Shown here: in pieces, positions 35,471-44,746 of the stretch | How positions within the stretch are numbered: position 1 is the first letter of the stretch | Layout of the letters: each line of letters starts with the position of its first letter | From: Dryocola sp032000125 | GTDB taxonomy: Bacteria; Pseudomonadota; Gammaproteobacteria; Enterobacterales; Enterobacteriaceae | DNA length: 64,000 nucleotides | NCBI GenBank assembly: GCA_032000125.1 | Contig: DAMALH010000012.1 | Span: forward strand, 1 to 64,000 | Reading direction: 5' to 3' | Made by a program: the position numbers and the translations under genes | The notes under the pieces: generated by a model | What the model saw: the letters and a program-made list of their open reading frames with translations, nothing else | The model's database searches: none | What the model was told of the DNA's origin: nothing

Positions 35471-37549
35471 ATGTCTGAAATTTTACTTTCGCGCACGCAG
35501 CGATTGCGGGACCCTATTTTCTGGTGGGTGGCGCTGTGCTGGCTGGCTTTTGCCCTGCTGCCATGCTGGAGCCTGGATTACGGCCTGTTCGAATCTACCA
35601 GCGATGAGATACTCGCCGCCTACGGCTGGTCCGGCTTAAATATCAGTCTGCTGTGGTACATCCTGCCCTCTTTGCTGTTGCTGCGCCCGTTCAGCGCGCT
35701 GGGGCCGGAGAAAAAACAGCGCCACTATTTCGACGCCGGCTGGGCCTTATTATGCATGGCTTTTGTGGTGGTAAGCTCGACGGTTATCGGACGCGGCATG
35801 GGGTATGCCACCATTGTGCTGTTCATCGCGCTGGGCATGATTATTACCCTCGCCCTCGCCCGCCTTGAGTGGTTGGGGGGCGACCGCTTCGTTATTGGTT
35901 CGCTGGTGACCATAGTGGCGCTGATTAGCGTATTTATCGTCTGGCCAAGCATCGCTATCTTTATCCCGATGTTCACCAACGACGCCGGGGATTTTGCGCC
36001 GCTGGCGTTTATGGCGGTGCTCGGCCAGGCGCACATTGTGCAGGTGATTATTAACTCCATCGGCCTGTCGATTGCCGTGGGCGTCGGCTGTACCTTCTTT
36101 GGCCTGGTGCTGGCGATTTACACCACGCGTATTGCCAGACGCAGCGCAATCATTGGCCGTATCTTCTCTATTTTGCCTATCGTTACCCCGCCGTTTGTCG
36201 TCGGGCTTGGCGTCACGCTGATGATGGGCCGCTCCGGCTATGTCACCGAGCTGATGGTGGAATGGTTCGGGCTAACTAACACTAACTGGCTGTACGGCTT
36301 TACCGGTATCTGGCTGGCGCAGGTTCTGGCGTTTACGCCCATGGCTTTTATGATCCTCGACGGCGCGATAAAAACTATTCACCCGTCGCTCGAAGAAGCC
36401 TCTTATACGCTGCGCGCCACGCGCTGGAAGACCTTCAAAGGCGTATTCCTGCCGCTGTTAAAACCGGCGCTGGCGAACGCCTTCCTGATTGTGATTGTGC
36501 AGTCGCTGGCGGACTTCAGTAACCCGCTGGTGCTGGGCGGCAACTTCGACGTGCTCGCCACGCAAATTTATTTCTATATCACCGGTTCCCAGCTTGATTA
36601 CCAGGCCGCCAGCACGCTTGGCGCGTTCCTGCTGCTGTTCTCGCTTGCGGTGTTCTGCATTCAGTACATGTGGATTGGCAAACGTTCTTACGTGACGGTG
36701 TCCGGCAAATCTAACCGTGGCGACGTGCAGCCGCTGCCGGTCACGCTGGTTTGGGCGGTTATCGCGCTGCTGGCCGTGTGGATTGCGTTTAACGCCCTGC
36801 TTTACGGCAGCATTTTCTACGGCAGCTTTACGGTGAACTGGGGCGTGGATTACACCCTGACGCTGGATAATTTCATCAAGCTGTTCGGCCAGGGCATGAA
36901 CGACGGCGCGTGGCCTTCGCTGCTTGATACTCTGCTTTACGCCGGGATTGCCGCACCGATCACCGCGTTCTTCGGTTTGCTGATCGCCTGGATTGTGGTG
37001 CGCCAGCAGTTCCGCGGCAAAAAGACCATTGAGTTCACCACTATGCTGTGCTTCGCGGTGCCGGGCACCGTGGCGGGCGTTTCTTATATTCTGGCGTTTA
37101 ACAGCGCGCCGGTGTACCTGACAGGCACCGCCGCCATCGTGATTATGTCGATGGTGATGCGCAACGTGCCGGTGGGGATCCGCGCGGGTATCGCCGGACT
37201 CGGGCAAATTGACAAGTCGCTGGATGAGGCTTCCCTGAGCCTGCGCGCCGGGTCAATGCGCACGATTATTAACATCCTGCTGCCACTGCTACGCCCGGCA
37301 ATCCTTTCAGCGCTGATTTACAGCTTTGTACGCGCCATTACTACGGTCAGCGCCATTGTTTTCCTTGTGACGCCGGATACCCGCGTGGCGACGGCCTACA
37401 TTCTTAACCGTGTGGAAGATGGCGAATACGGCGTGGCTATCGCCTATGGATCGATTCTGATCGTCGTGATGCTGACGATTATCTTCATTTTTGACTGGCT
37501 GATTGGCGAGGCGCGTATTTCGCGTTCGAAAGCCAAAACCAACGCGTGA
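35471..37549 (+). CDS. afuB: AfuB-type ABC transporter permease (fused two-domain)
   Basis: About 692 residues with two permease modules in one chain. Each has an EAA loop contacting the ATPase: LEEASYTLRATRWKTFKGVF near 305 and LDEASLSLRAGSMRTIINIL near 590. Some twelve or more membrane helices are visible. A TTG-started extension to 35453 exists, but ATG 35471 has a GAGG site and is preferred. The fused form is typical of AfuB/SfuB-type importers. Partner of AfuA and AfuC. Confidence 0.87.
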   Translation: MSEILLSRTQRLRDPIFWWVALCWLAFALLPCWSLDYGLFESTSDEILAAYGWSGLNISLLWYILPSLLLLRPFSALGPEKKQRHYFDAGWALLCMAFVVVSSTVIGRGMGYATIVLFIALGMIITLALARLEWLGGDRFVIGSLVTIVALISVFIVWPSIAIFIPMFTNDAGDFAPLAFMAVLGQAHIVQVIINSIGLSIAVGVGCTFFGLVLAIYTTRIARRSAIIGRIFSILPIVTPPFVVGLGVTLMMGRSGYVTELMVEWFGLTNTNWLYGFTGIWLAQVLAFTPMAFMILDGAIKTIHPSLEEASYTLRATRWKTFKGVFLPLLKPALANAFLIVIVQSLADFSNPLVLGGNFDVLATQIYFYITGSQLDYQAASTLGAFLLLFSLAVFCIQYMWIGKRSYVTVSGKSNRGDVQPLPVTLVWAVIALLAVWIAFNALLYGSIFYGSFTVNWGVDYTLTLDNFIKLFGQGMNDGAWPSLLDTLLYAGIAAPITAFFGLLIAWIVVRQQFRGKKTIEFTTMLCFAVPGTVAGVSYILAFNSAPVYLTGTAAIVIMSMVMRNVPVGIRAGIAGLGQIDKSLDEASLSLRAGSMRTIINILLPLLRPAILSALIYSFVRAITTVSAIVFLVTPDTRVATAYILNRVEDGEYGVAIAYGSILIVVMLTIIFIFDWLIGEARISRSKAKTNA

Positions 37550-37563
37550 TTACGGAGTAAACC

Positions 37564-38613
37564 ATGACACAACCTCATTTTGTAGAACTACGCGGCGTCA
37601 CGAAACGGTTTGGCAATAATACCGTCCTTGGCGGCATCAATCTGGCCATTCCCAAAGGTGAAATGGTCACCCTGCTCGGCCCGTCCGGCTGCGGTAAGAC
37701 CACCGTCCTGCGCCTGGTGGCCGGGCTTGAAAAGCCAAGCGAAGGGCAGATTTTAATTGACGGTGAAGACGTGACCCACCGTTCGATCCAGCAGCGTGAT
37801 ATCTGCATGGTGTTCCAGTCCTACGCCCTGTTCCCGCATATGTCGCTTGGCGATAACGTCGGCTATGGCCTGAAGATGCTGGGCACGCCGCGGGCAGAAA
37901 TTAAAAGCCGCGTAAAAGAAGCGCTGGCGATGGTCGATCTGGATGGGTTTGAAGACCGTTTTGTCGACCAGATTTCTGGCGGCCAGCAGCAGCGCGTGGC
38001 GCTGGCGAGGGCTTTAATCCTCAAGCCGAAAGTGCTGCTGTTCGATGAGCCGCTCAGCAACCTCGACGCCAACCTCAGGCGCAGCATGCGTGACAAAATC
38101 CGCGAGCTGCAAAAGCAGTTCAACATTACCTCGCTGTACGTTACCCACGATCAAAGCGAGGCGTTTGCGGTGTCGGATACGGTACTGGTGATGAATAAAG
38201 GCGAGATTATGCAGATTGGCAGCCCGCAAACGCTTTATCGCCAGCCCGCCTCGCGCTTTATGGCGAGCTTCATGGGCGATGCCAATATTTTCCCGGCGCG
38301 TTTTGGCAGCGATTATGTGGAAATCCACGGCTATCGTTTGCCGCGTCCTCCACAGCTGGCGATTTCCCAGGCAGAAGGCACGGTGGGCGTACGCCCGGAA
38401 GCCATCACGCTGAGCGAACACGGGGCCCAAAGCCAGCGCTGCGTGGTTCGCCATGTCGCCTATATGGGGCCGCAGTATGAAGTAACGGTGGAATGGCACG
38501 GTCAGGCTCTGCTGTTGCAGGTGAACGCCACGCGTCTGCAGCCTGATGTTGGGGATAATTATTACCTGGAGATCCATCCGTACGGGATGTTTGTGCTGGC
38601 GGACGCGGCGTAA
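37564..38613 (+). CDS. afuC: AfuC-type ABC transporter ATPase
   Basis: 349 residues: Walker A LLGPSGCGKTTVLRL, Q-loop FQSYALFPHM, signature ISGGQQQRVALARAL, Walker B LLFDEPLSNLD and H-loop YVTHDQSEAF, then a C-terminal TOBE-type domain. It powers import by AfuB. It begins 14 bp after afuB with a GGAG-type site. Last gene of uhpABC-afuABC; a hairpin follows. Confidence 0.92.
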   Translation: MTQPHFVELRGVTKRFGNNTVLGGINLAIPKGEMVTLLGPSGCGKTTVLRLVAGLEKPSEGQILIDGEDVTHRSIQQRDICMVFQSYALFPHMSLGDNVGYGLKMLGTPRAEIKSRVKEALAMVDLDGFEDRFVDQISGGQQQRVALARALILKPKVLLFDEPLSNLDANLRRSMRDKIRELQKQFNITSLYVTHDQSEAFAVSDTVLVMNKGEIMQIGSPQTLYRQPASRFMASFMGDANIFPARFGSDYVEIHGYRLPRPPQLAISQAEGTVGVRPEAITLSEHGAQSQRCVVRHVAYMGPQYEVTVEWHGQALLLQVNATRLQPDVGDNYYLEIHPYGMFVLADAA

Positions 38614-38615
38614 TG

Positions 38616-38644
38616 GTTCCCTCTCCCTTGCAGGGAGGGGGAAC
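38616..38644. repeat. CCTCTCCC hairpin, copy 2 (end of afuC)
   Basis: Twelve-base-pair stem GTTCCCTCTCCC / GGGAGGGGGAAC with one G-U pair and a 5-nt loop. It lies between convergent afuC and dbpA, so it may serve as a terminator in both directions. Confidence 0.7.
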
Positions 38645-38652
38645 TTAAGCGG

Positions 38653-40026
38653 TTACTTCAGCAAACGTACCTTAACGGCTTTGCCCTTAATTTTGCCCTG
38701 CTGGAGCTGCTTCCATGCATGGCGGGCAACGGACTGACGAACGGCAACGTAGACATGCACCGGATGCACGTCTATTTTGCCGATATCCGCACCTTCCAGA
38801 CCCATATCGCCCGTCAGCGCGCCAAGGATATCGCCGGGACGCATTTTGGCTTTTTTGCCGCCGTCGATGCACAGCGTCGCCATTTCGGCTTCCAGCGGCT
38901 TTATGCTGATGCCGGTCGGCGCCTGCTGCCAGTTTAACGAAAGGTTTAACATCTCTGCCAGCACGCTTGCGCGCTGTGCTTCTTCCGGGGCGCAGAAGCT
39001 TATCGCAAGGCCGCTTTCCCCGGCGCGAGCGGTACGTCCGATACGGTGAACGTGCACTTCAGGGTCCCAGGAGAGTTCGTAGTTAATCACCATTTCAAGC
39101 GCTTTAATGTCCAGCCCGCGAGCGGCGACGTCCGTGGCCACCAGTACGCGGCTGCTGCCGTTGGCGAAACGCACAAGCGTCTGGTCGCGATCGCGCTGTT
39201 CCATATCGCCATGCAGCGCCAGCACGCTTTGATTGCTTTCGCTCAGCGCGTCACATACGGCCTGACAGTCTTTTTTGGTATTACAGAACACCACGCAGGA
39301 AGCGGGCTGATGTTTGCTAAGCAGCTTTTGCAGCAGGCCAATTTTGCCGCCGCGTGAGACTTCATAGAACTGCTGTTCTACGGACGGGAGTTCGTCCACA
39401 GAATCGATTTCGATGGTCAGCGGATCGTGCTGAACGCGCTTGCTGATGGTGGCAATCGCCGTCGGCCAGGTGGCGGAGAACAGCAGGGTCTGGCGTTTGG
39501 CCGGCGCGTGGCTGATGACTTCGTCAATGGCATCGGCAAAGCCCATATCCAGCATACGATCGGCTTCGTCGAGCACCAGCGTTTGCAGCGCGTCCAGCTT
39601 TACCGTCTCTTTTTTCAGATGGTCCAGCAGACGACCCGGCGTTGCCACTATGATGTGCGGCGCGTGGGTCAAAGAGTCGCGCTGCACGCCAAACGGCTGT
39701 CCGCCGCATAAGGTCAGCACTTTTATGTTTGGCATATAGCGCGCCAGGCGACGTAGCTCTTTAGCAACCTGGTCCGCCAGCTCGCGCGTTGGGCACAGCA
39801 CCAGCGACTGGGTAATAAACTGGCTGGCGTCAATGTGTTGCAGCAGGCCTAAACCGAAGGCTGCGGTTTTACCGCTGCCGGTTTTAGCCTGAGCGCGGAC
39901 ATCTTTCCCTGCAAGAATAGCGGGCAATGCGGCAGCCTGAACGGGAGTCATGGCGTGATAGCCTAGTTCGTTAAGATTGGCGAGTTGTTCCGCAGGCAGA
40001 ATATTTAGGGTAGAAAAAGAGGTCAC
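38653..40026 (-). CDS. dbpA: ATP-dependent RNA helicase DbpA
   Basis: 457 residues, the same as E. coli DbpA, a DEAD-box helicase acting on 23S rRNA hairpin 92 in large-subunit assembly. Motifs: Q motif region HAMTPVQAAALP, Walker A AQAKTGSGKTA, LVLDEADRMLDMGF, FSATWP, HRIGRTARAG, and the C-terminal 23S-binding domain (last ~75 residues). In E. coli dbpA lies beside zntB/fnrS and ttcA; here about 6.8 kb of other genes separates it from ttcA. Confidence 0.97.
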   Translation of the reverse strand: MTSFSTLNILPAEQLANLNELGYHAMTPVQAAALPAILAGKDVRAQAKTGSGKTAAFGLGLLQHIDASQFITQSLVLCPTRELADQVAKELRRLARYMPNIKVLTLCGGQPFGVQRDSLTHAPHIIVATPGRLLDHLKKETVKLDALQTLVLDEADRMLDMGFADAIDEVISHAPAKRQTLLFSATWPTAIATISKRVQHDPLTIEIDSVDELPSVEQQFYEVSRGGKIGLLQKLLSKHQPASCVVFCNTKKDCQAVCDALSESNQSVLALHGDMEQRDRDQTLVRFANGSSRVLVATDVAARGLDIKALEMVINYELSWDPEVHVHRIGRTARAGESGLAISFCAPEEAQRASVLAEMLNLSLNWQQAPTGISIKPLEAEMATLCIDGGKKAKMRPGDILGALTGDMGLEGADIGKIDVHPVHVYVAVRQSVARHAWKQLQQGKIKGKAVKVRLLK

Positions 40027-40096
40027 AATTATACTCTCGATAAATGGGCTGTCGGGCAGCGGCTGCCGCGCATTCTAGCAGCTTCGGCTGGCAGGG

Positions 40097-40324
40097 TCAT
40101 TTATCTACGTATTTAACGCCGGACAGCGCGCTGATTACGGTGCTCATTGCCCTTGCGGTTAACTCAGAGCGTTTGATTTTTTGATTAGCAAGTGAAGTTC
40201 GCAGCAGGCCAGCGATGACAATATGTTTAGGTTCCTGCCCAAGATCGCGCATCTCCAGAACCACCTTACCTACGACGCGGCACATTTCCTGATACAGCTC
40301 TTCATCTGTGGCCTGGTTTCCCAT
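40097..40324 (-). CDS. fumD: Fumarase D-like protein (FumD/YdhZ)
   Basis: 75 residues. The core DEELYQEMCRVVGKVVLEMR and DLGQEPKHIVIAGLLRTSL matches E. coli FumD (YdhZ), reported to have fumarase activity. ATG 40324 has a GGAGCAAG site; an upstream in-frame ATG at 40357 is less likely. The C-terminus is a few residues longer (SGVKYVDK) than the E. coli protein. E. coli keeps fumD elsewhere (near pykF), so this is a moved or second copy. It lies in the accessory stretch after dbpA. Confidence 0.82.
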   Translation of the reverse strand: MGNQATDEELYQEMCRVVGKVVLEMRDLGQEPKHIVIAGLLRTSLANQKIKRSELTARAMSTVISALSGVKYVDK

Positions 40325-40395
40325 ACTTGCTCCATTTTTAACGTGGCGTAAAAGCATAGCATCATGCTTATGGGCGTTTCAGTCCGGATTTTCTT

Positions 40396-40593
40396 TTATT
40401 GCCCTCGCATCACAATTTCAACCGCTGCGTGACTTATCAGGCTTCCTGCCCCGTCGCCGATTATTTTTCTCTGCCGGTGCAGCTCAGTGACGATGTTGTC
40501 ACGATTGATTACGGTTCCTTCTGCTATCAGACTCACCACTGCCGCCCCAATGGCGCAGCCGATTAGCTGCGCACGCTCTTCGTCCTGGCTCAT
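40396..40593 (-). CDS. YmgB/AriR-like small connector protein
   Basis: 65 residues, all-helical pattern (ERAQLIGCAIGAAVVSLIAE, NIVTELHRQ, HAAVEIVMRG) resembling the YmgA/YmgB/YcgZ family of two-component connectors that tie Rcs signalling to biofilm and acid response in E. coli. No signal peptide. Followed on the same strand by fumD. The family match is by pattern only. Confidence 0.65.
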   Translation of the reverse strand: MSQDEERAQLIGCAIGAAVVSLIAEGTVINRDNIVTELHRQRKIIGDGAGSLISHAAVEIVMRGQ

Positions 40594-40657
40594 TACCCTG
40601 CTCTCTTGTTATTACCCATAAAAAAACTAGCACAATTTTCTGCGTGCACCACAGGTT

Positions 40658-41461
40658 TTAGCCGGGTGAAAGATGATAAAGGCTCTTTCCGAGGCTTTCT
40701 AACCACAGCGGTAAGACGTTGCGATACCAGTTGAGATATAAACCGAGCGCGGGGTTCGATCTTCTTTGCAGAATATCAACGACTTCTGTCACTATCCAGG
40801 CCTTGCTGATGGCGATTTCTCTCGCCAGTTCCTGGGTGGAAAAGGCCGGGTGTAAACCTGTATACCGTTCGGCAATACTCCGGTATTCCTCCCACTGCCC
40901 CATTCCTTTAATTAACGGGGCAAGATCAATCGCCGGGCTTCCTTGGCCAAAGCGTTCCCAGTCAAATAAAACCAGCTCCCCGTTGGACCTTCTCCCCCAG
41001 TTTCCGGCATTACTGTCACCGGATATCAACGCCTTAGGTAAGAAAAGCTCATGGCTCATTTTCTGCAACTTAACGAGGAGCCTGGCCGGCGCCCCGCTAA
41101 AACCGAGCAGCCGTATTGCCTGCTCGCCTGCATGTTCTGACCATGTATGTTGCCGGAATATATAATTCGAATGGCCGGGCTGATGATGGAGACAAGCAAG
41201 CATTTTTATCACGCCTTGATCGGCAACCAGCTCTTCCTGAGTGACGGACAATGGAATAAATTCCAGCAGCAAAGAATGATTGCTTTCACGGCTTGTGATG
41301 AGATCGGGTGTATGAACGCCAGCCGCCTTCAGGGCTGCTGAGGCGCCGTGATAAAACTGATATTCAACGGGTGAGACGTTTAGCTTTTCGATGCACTTCT
41401 TACCTGCAAAGTCGACAAGGCTTACCCGCGCGCTCCCCATCTTTGCCAGATTATCATTCAT
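40658..41461 (-). CDS. APH/choline-kinase-fold phosphotransferase
   Basis: 267 residues with a protein-kinase-like fold. The catalytic loop reads ISGDSNAGNWG (family form HGDxxxxN, here Ser replaces His) and the Mg-binding segment reads LFDWERFGQGSPAIDLAPL. Members phosphorylate aminoglycosides, choline, thiamine or other small alcohols; nothing in the neighbourhood picks one. Divergent from a GNAT gene 160 bp away. It should not be assumed to confer antibiotic resistance. Confidence 0.75.
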   Translation of the reverse strand: MNDNLAKMGSARVSLVDFAGKKCIEKLNVSPVEYQFYHGASAALKAAGVHTPDLITSRESNHSLLLEFIPLSVTQEELVADQGVIKMLACLHHQPGHSNYIFRQHTWSEHAGEQAIRLLGFSGAPARLLVKLQKMSHELFLPKALISGDSNAGNWGRRSNGELVLFDWERFGQGSPAIDLAPLIKGMGQWEEYRSIAERYTGLHPAFSTQELAREIAISKAWIVTEVVDILQRRSNPALGLYLNWYRNVLPLWLESLGKSLYHLSPG

Positions 41462-41620
41462 GCATAAATGCCTTATTGTAGGGCCGGGCCATTTTTACCA
41501 GTCAGTGGTTAACGCTAAAAGCTAGCATAAATTTTGATAGTGGCCGACTGTGGGAACTGAACTATTCTCAGCATCCTTCAGAACAAAATAGAAACAGGGC
41601 TCACCCGCAAGGAGCAATGA

Positions 41621-42181
41621 ATGCAGTACGTTACCAACTCACTCGTTTTAAGAGAATTAACCCCGGAAGATACTGCCGATCTCTACCGGATTTATGGCGA
41701 TCCGGCGACCAACACGTTCAATCCCGCAGGCCCTTATCCAGACATTGCATTTGCAAGCGCAAGACTCAACGACTGGATAAAAGAGTATAAAAAATATGGC
41801 TACGGTAACTGGGCCGTTTCCTTACGGGAGGCTCCTGAGCATGTCATCGGGTTTGCGGGCATCACCTTACGCACTCTCGATGGTTCGCTTACGAATAACC
41901 TGGGATACAGATTTTCTACCGATGCCTGGGGAAAAGGCCTCGCGACCGAGTTCTGCAATTTCGCTTTAACGCATGGCTTTAAAACGCTTGGTTTGCAGGA
42001 AATTACCGCTGTTGTCAGACCCGATCATCTCGCATCTCAACGCGTGTTGATTAAAGCGGGAATGCGCTTAACCGGAACGACTGACGATGTACCACATTCG
42101 CCGCCCAGCCAGGTTTACAGGCTTGAGGTAAATGAATGGCGTGCTTTGCACGCACAGGTGATTGCCTCTAAGCAGCCGTGA
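41621..42181 (+). CDS. GNAT N-acetyltransferase (RimJ/RimL-like)
   Basis: 186 residues. N-terminus NSLVLRELTPEDTADLYRIY and acetyl-CoA loop region DAWGKGLATEFCNFALTHGF, with HLASQRVLIKAGM downstream; this is the RimJ/RimL branch of GNAT acetyltransferases. A good AAGGAG site precedes the ATG. Substrate unknown (protein N-termini, amines or antibiotics are all possible). Followed by a TetR/MFS pair that has its own operator. Confidence 0.82.
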   Translation: MQYVTNSLVLRELTPEDTADLYRIYGDPATNTFNPAGPYPDIAFASARLNDWIKEYKKYGYGNWAVSLREAPEHVIGFAGITLRTLDGSLTNNLGYRFSTDAWGKGLATEFCNFALTHGFKTLGLQEITAVVRPDHLASQRVLIKAGMRLTGTTDDVPHSPPSQVYRLEVNEWRALHAQVIASKQP

Positions 42182-42196
42182 GGGTCTGAATATTTG

Positions 42197-42224
42197 CAAA
42201 GGTAAAACGATCGGTTTACCTTTG
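42197..42224. promoter_or_regulatory. TetR-type operator ahead of the TetR-MFS operon
   Basis: Perfect 10-bp inverted repeat CAAAGGTAAA / TTTACCTTTG with an 8-bp spacer, ending 5 bases before the TetR start codon. Size and place fit an autoregulatory TetR operator that would also block ribosome access or transcription start. Confidence 0.7.
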
Positions 42225-42229
42225 GAAGT

Positions 42230-42772
42230 ATGAATAAACAACAAGATATATTGCAGGCCGCTGAAAGGCTGTTTTATACCAACGGTTTTCACGCCACCAG
42301 CACGGATCTGATATGCAGTGAGGCGCAGGTCTCAACGCGTACTTTCTATCGCTATTTTCCCTCGCGGGAAACCCTGACCTTACGCGTTATGGAGGAACGT
42401 CAGAAACGCTTTTTCGCAGACCTGCATCCTCCTCAGCATCCTGAAGCGGTGAGCAAGCTTTTTGACGTGCTTGAACAGTGGATACGCAAGCATGGCGCGC
42501 TGGGATGCTTCTTTGCGAAAGCATGGGGGGAATATAATCAGCAGGATATTATACTGGCGGCCAGGGCTCTGGATTACCGCTATGCGCTACGTGAATACAT
42601 AGCTGCTTGCGCAAGCTGTTCCCGCAGCCCTTTAAATGAAGGGCTTATTAATGCCATCTGGATGCTGTTTGAAGGCGCCGTCATTTCTGCTCTGGTCATG
42701 GGGCCAGATGCGGCCGTACAGGCTAAACATACGGCCCTCTTATTAATTAGCAGCCATGAGAAGAAGCAATGA
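42230..42772 (+). CDS. TetR family regulator of the adjacent MFS transporter
   Basis: 180 residues. TetR helix-turn-helix at 5-50: ILQAAERLFYTNGFHATSTD, then QVSTRTFYRYFPSRETLTL. The C-terminal ligand domain is cysteine-containing (ACASCSRS). Its stop overlaps the MFS start (ATGA), so repressor and transporter are one operon, controlled by the 42197-42224 palindrome. Inducer probably a transported compound. Confidence 0.85.
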   Translation: MNKQQDILQAAERLFYTNGFHATSTDLICSEAQVSTRTFYRYFPSRETLTLRVMEERQKRFFADLHPPQHPEAVSKLFDVLEQWIRKHGALGCFFAKAWGEYNQQDIILAARALDYRYALREYIAACASCSRSPLNEGLINAIWMLFEGAVISALVMGPDAAVQAKHTALLLISSHEKKQ

Positions 42773-43899
42773 ACACTTCCTTTGCGCTCGGCTTCACCGG
42801 TTTTTCGCTCATTGCGATAACTTACGGCATGGCAAGGTTCTCGTGGGGACTGATGATGCCGGCTATCGTAAAGGACATCCCCTTTTCCCCCTACGTTTCC
42901 GGCATTATTGCCGCCTGCAGCTATGTGGCTTATTGCCTGTCAGTGACGGGCGCATCGTTTTGCGTGATAAGGTTTGGCCCACGCGTAACCGCCGTCATAT
43001 CTGCTTTATGTGCATCTGCTGGGCTACTTCTGCTCGCATGTTCTTTTTCTCCGCTTATGCTCGGTGTGGGGCTATTTATCGCCGGGCTAAGTTCAGGGCT
43101 GGCATCGCCTTCGCTCGCGGGGGCGGTCGCGCGCAGCATTCCTGAAAAGCAGCAAACGCTGGGGAACACCGTTATCAATGCCGGAACCAGCGCAGGCATT
43201 ATATTTTCTGTCCTTATTTTATTTATTGCTCCAGGCGGATGGCGTGTGGCCTGTGCCATTTTTGGTGTCATGGCGCTTATCTGCCTGGCTCCGGTTATCC
43301 GTTACGTACCGGGCAGCGGCATGAATAGCGGCGTGGAGAAGAAAAATAGCTGGCGCGAAATCTTTCTGAGCGGGGCTATGCGGCGTCTTGCCATCATTTC
43401 TTTTATCAGCGGAACAGCCAGCGCGGCCTGGTGGAGCTTTGGCCCAGAAATATTGCAGCGTCACTCAGGCCTGGACAGCTCAACCACCAATATGCTCTGG
43501 ATGATAAGCGGGGGCGCAGGGATACTTGCTGTGCTGACAGGCGCCGTGAGCGCTTTTATCGGTATGAGCCAGCTATACCGTCTGTCACAGCTATTTATGG
43601 CTGCACCGCTTGTTCTGTTCGCAATCAGTCACGGCTTCTCTTGGTGGCTATTTCCGGCAGCCGCGCTCTGCGGAGCGGGGTATGTCATTCTGTCCGGCGT
43701 GCTGCTGGTCTGTGCAACATCTTCAGCAAAAAAATCCCCCGCCTCCGGAGTGGCTGTTGCTTTTTTCATGCTGGCCGCAGGACAGGTAACCGGGTCCGTA
43801 GCCTTTGCTCAGCTTTATGCCACAGCCGGTGCGGCCATCGCACTTGCCATATTCGCATCCCTTTCCATCATAATGATATTTTTGGTCCCGCAAGAGTAA
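42769..43899 (+). CDS. MFS transporter (YbfB/YjiJ-like)
   Basis: 376 residues, about 12 hydrophobic helices, N-terminus ALGFTGFSLIAITYGMARFS typical of the YbfB/YjiJ group of major facilitators. Basic loop RFGPRVTA in the position of the family's first cytosolic loop. Coupled to a TetR gene, suggesting inducible export. Substrate unknown. Confidence 0.82.
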   Translation: MNTSFALGFTGFSLIAITYGMARFSWGLMMPAIVKDIPFSPYVSGIIAACSYVAYCLSVTGASFCVIRFGPRVTAVISALCASAGLLLLACSFSPLMLGVGLFIAGLSSGLASPSLAGAVARSIPEKQQTLGNTVINAGTSAGIIFSVLILFIAPGGWRVACAIFGVMALICLAPVIRYVPGSGMNSGVEKKNSWREIFLSGAMRRLAIISFISGTASAAWWSFGPEILQRHSGLDSSTTNMLWMISGGAGILAVLTGAVSAFIGMSQLYRLSQLFMAAPLVLFAISHGFSWWLFPAAALCGAGYVILSGVLLVCATSSAKKSPASGVAVAFFMLAAGQVTGSVAFAQLYATAGAAIALAIFASLSIIMIFLVPQE

Positions 43900-44045
43900 G
43901 TCTCACCTAAGAAATCTGATGTGAATAACGCGTCGTATTTAGCAGCGAATTTATGCCAGAAGCGGAAGTTGCTTATATCGTGCTAAGTTACGGTATTGTG
44001 AGCAGAGCACTAAAAATTACATCATCAGGTAAAAAGGAACGTTGG

Positions 44046-44561
44046 ATGGAGTTAGAAACTGCACGGTTAATGCTTGAACCCTTTAATGACTCACATTACG
44101 AAGGCTTAAGGGTAATGGAAAGCGATGCCGACGTGATGCGTTATATCAGCAATGGCATTGTTAAAACGCCGGAAGAGACCTGGGAAAACATCAGGCGAGT
44201 CAATGCCCGTTGGCAAAAATACGGATTTTCCTGGTGGGCTATTAAAGATAAGTCTTCGGGGATCATCGTTGGAGCGGCATGTCTCCAGCACCTGGAAAAC
44301 GTCGATGACGCCCCATTAGAGATCGGTTGGCGTCTCGTTCCAGAACACAATGGCAAAGGTTATGCAACGGAAGCCGCCAAAGCGATTATAGCTTTTGCGG
44401 CAGAACGGACAGGAGCAACTTATCTGGTTGCTGTAGCCGATCCTGAAAATATGCCCTCGCAGCGTGTAATGCAGCGGTTAGGCATGACTTACAAGGCAAT
44501 AGAGCAGCATTACGATGTGCCATGTATAGTTTATGAACTGGATATTTGCAGGCCTGATTAA
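44046..44561 (+). CDS. GNAT N-acetyltransferase (RimJ/RimL-like), second
   Basis: 171 residues. Opens ELETARLMLEPFNDSHYEGL and has acetyl-CoA region EIGWRLVPEHNGKGYATEAA with NMPSQRVMQRLGM. The open frame extends to 43953, but ATG 44046 has AAGGAACG upstream and matches the family start. Not a duplicate of the 41621 gene: they share only family motifs. Substrate unknown. It is the last intact gene before the degraded phage-like stretch. Confidence 0.82.
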   Translation: MELETARLMLEPFNDSHYEGLRVMESDADVMRYISNGIVKTPEETWENIRRVNARWQKYGFSWWAIKDKSSGIIVGAACLQHLENVDDAPLEIGWRLVPEHNGKGYATEAAKAIIAFAAERTGATYLVAVADPENMPSQRVMQRLGMTYKAIEQHYDVPCIVYELDICRPD

Positions 44562-44746
44562 GCGTTTATTACGCCAGTGGAATCGAGGGAATGCTCACCC
44601 CTCGTGACACTTTCATTGTATAAGCGAACGCAGTAAAAAAATGCTGCCGTAAACGTTGGTCGTCTTATAAAAATTCAGAAAACTTTGTTTCGATAAAGAA
44701 ATGTCTGCTTATGAAGCAGGCGAAACGAATGCACCAGAATCGACTT

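Noticed and set aside
40658..41461. Aminoglycoside-resistance gene
   Set aside because: The fold fits, but the catalytic loop has Ser for His and no known resistance enzyme is recognised; substrate left open.
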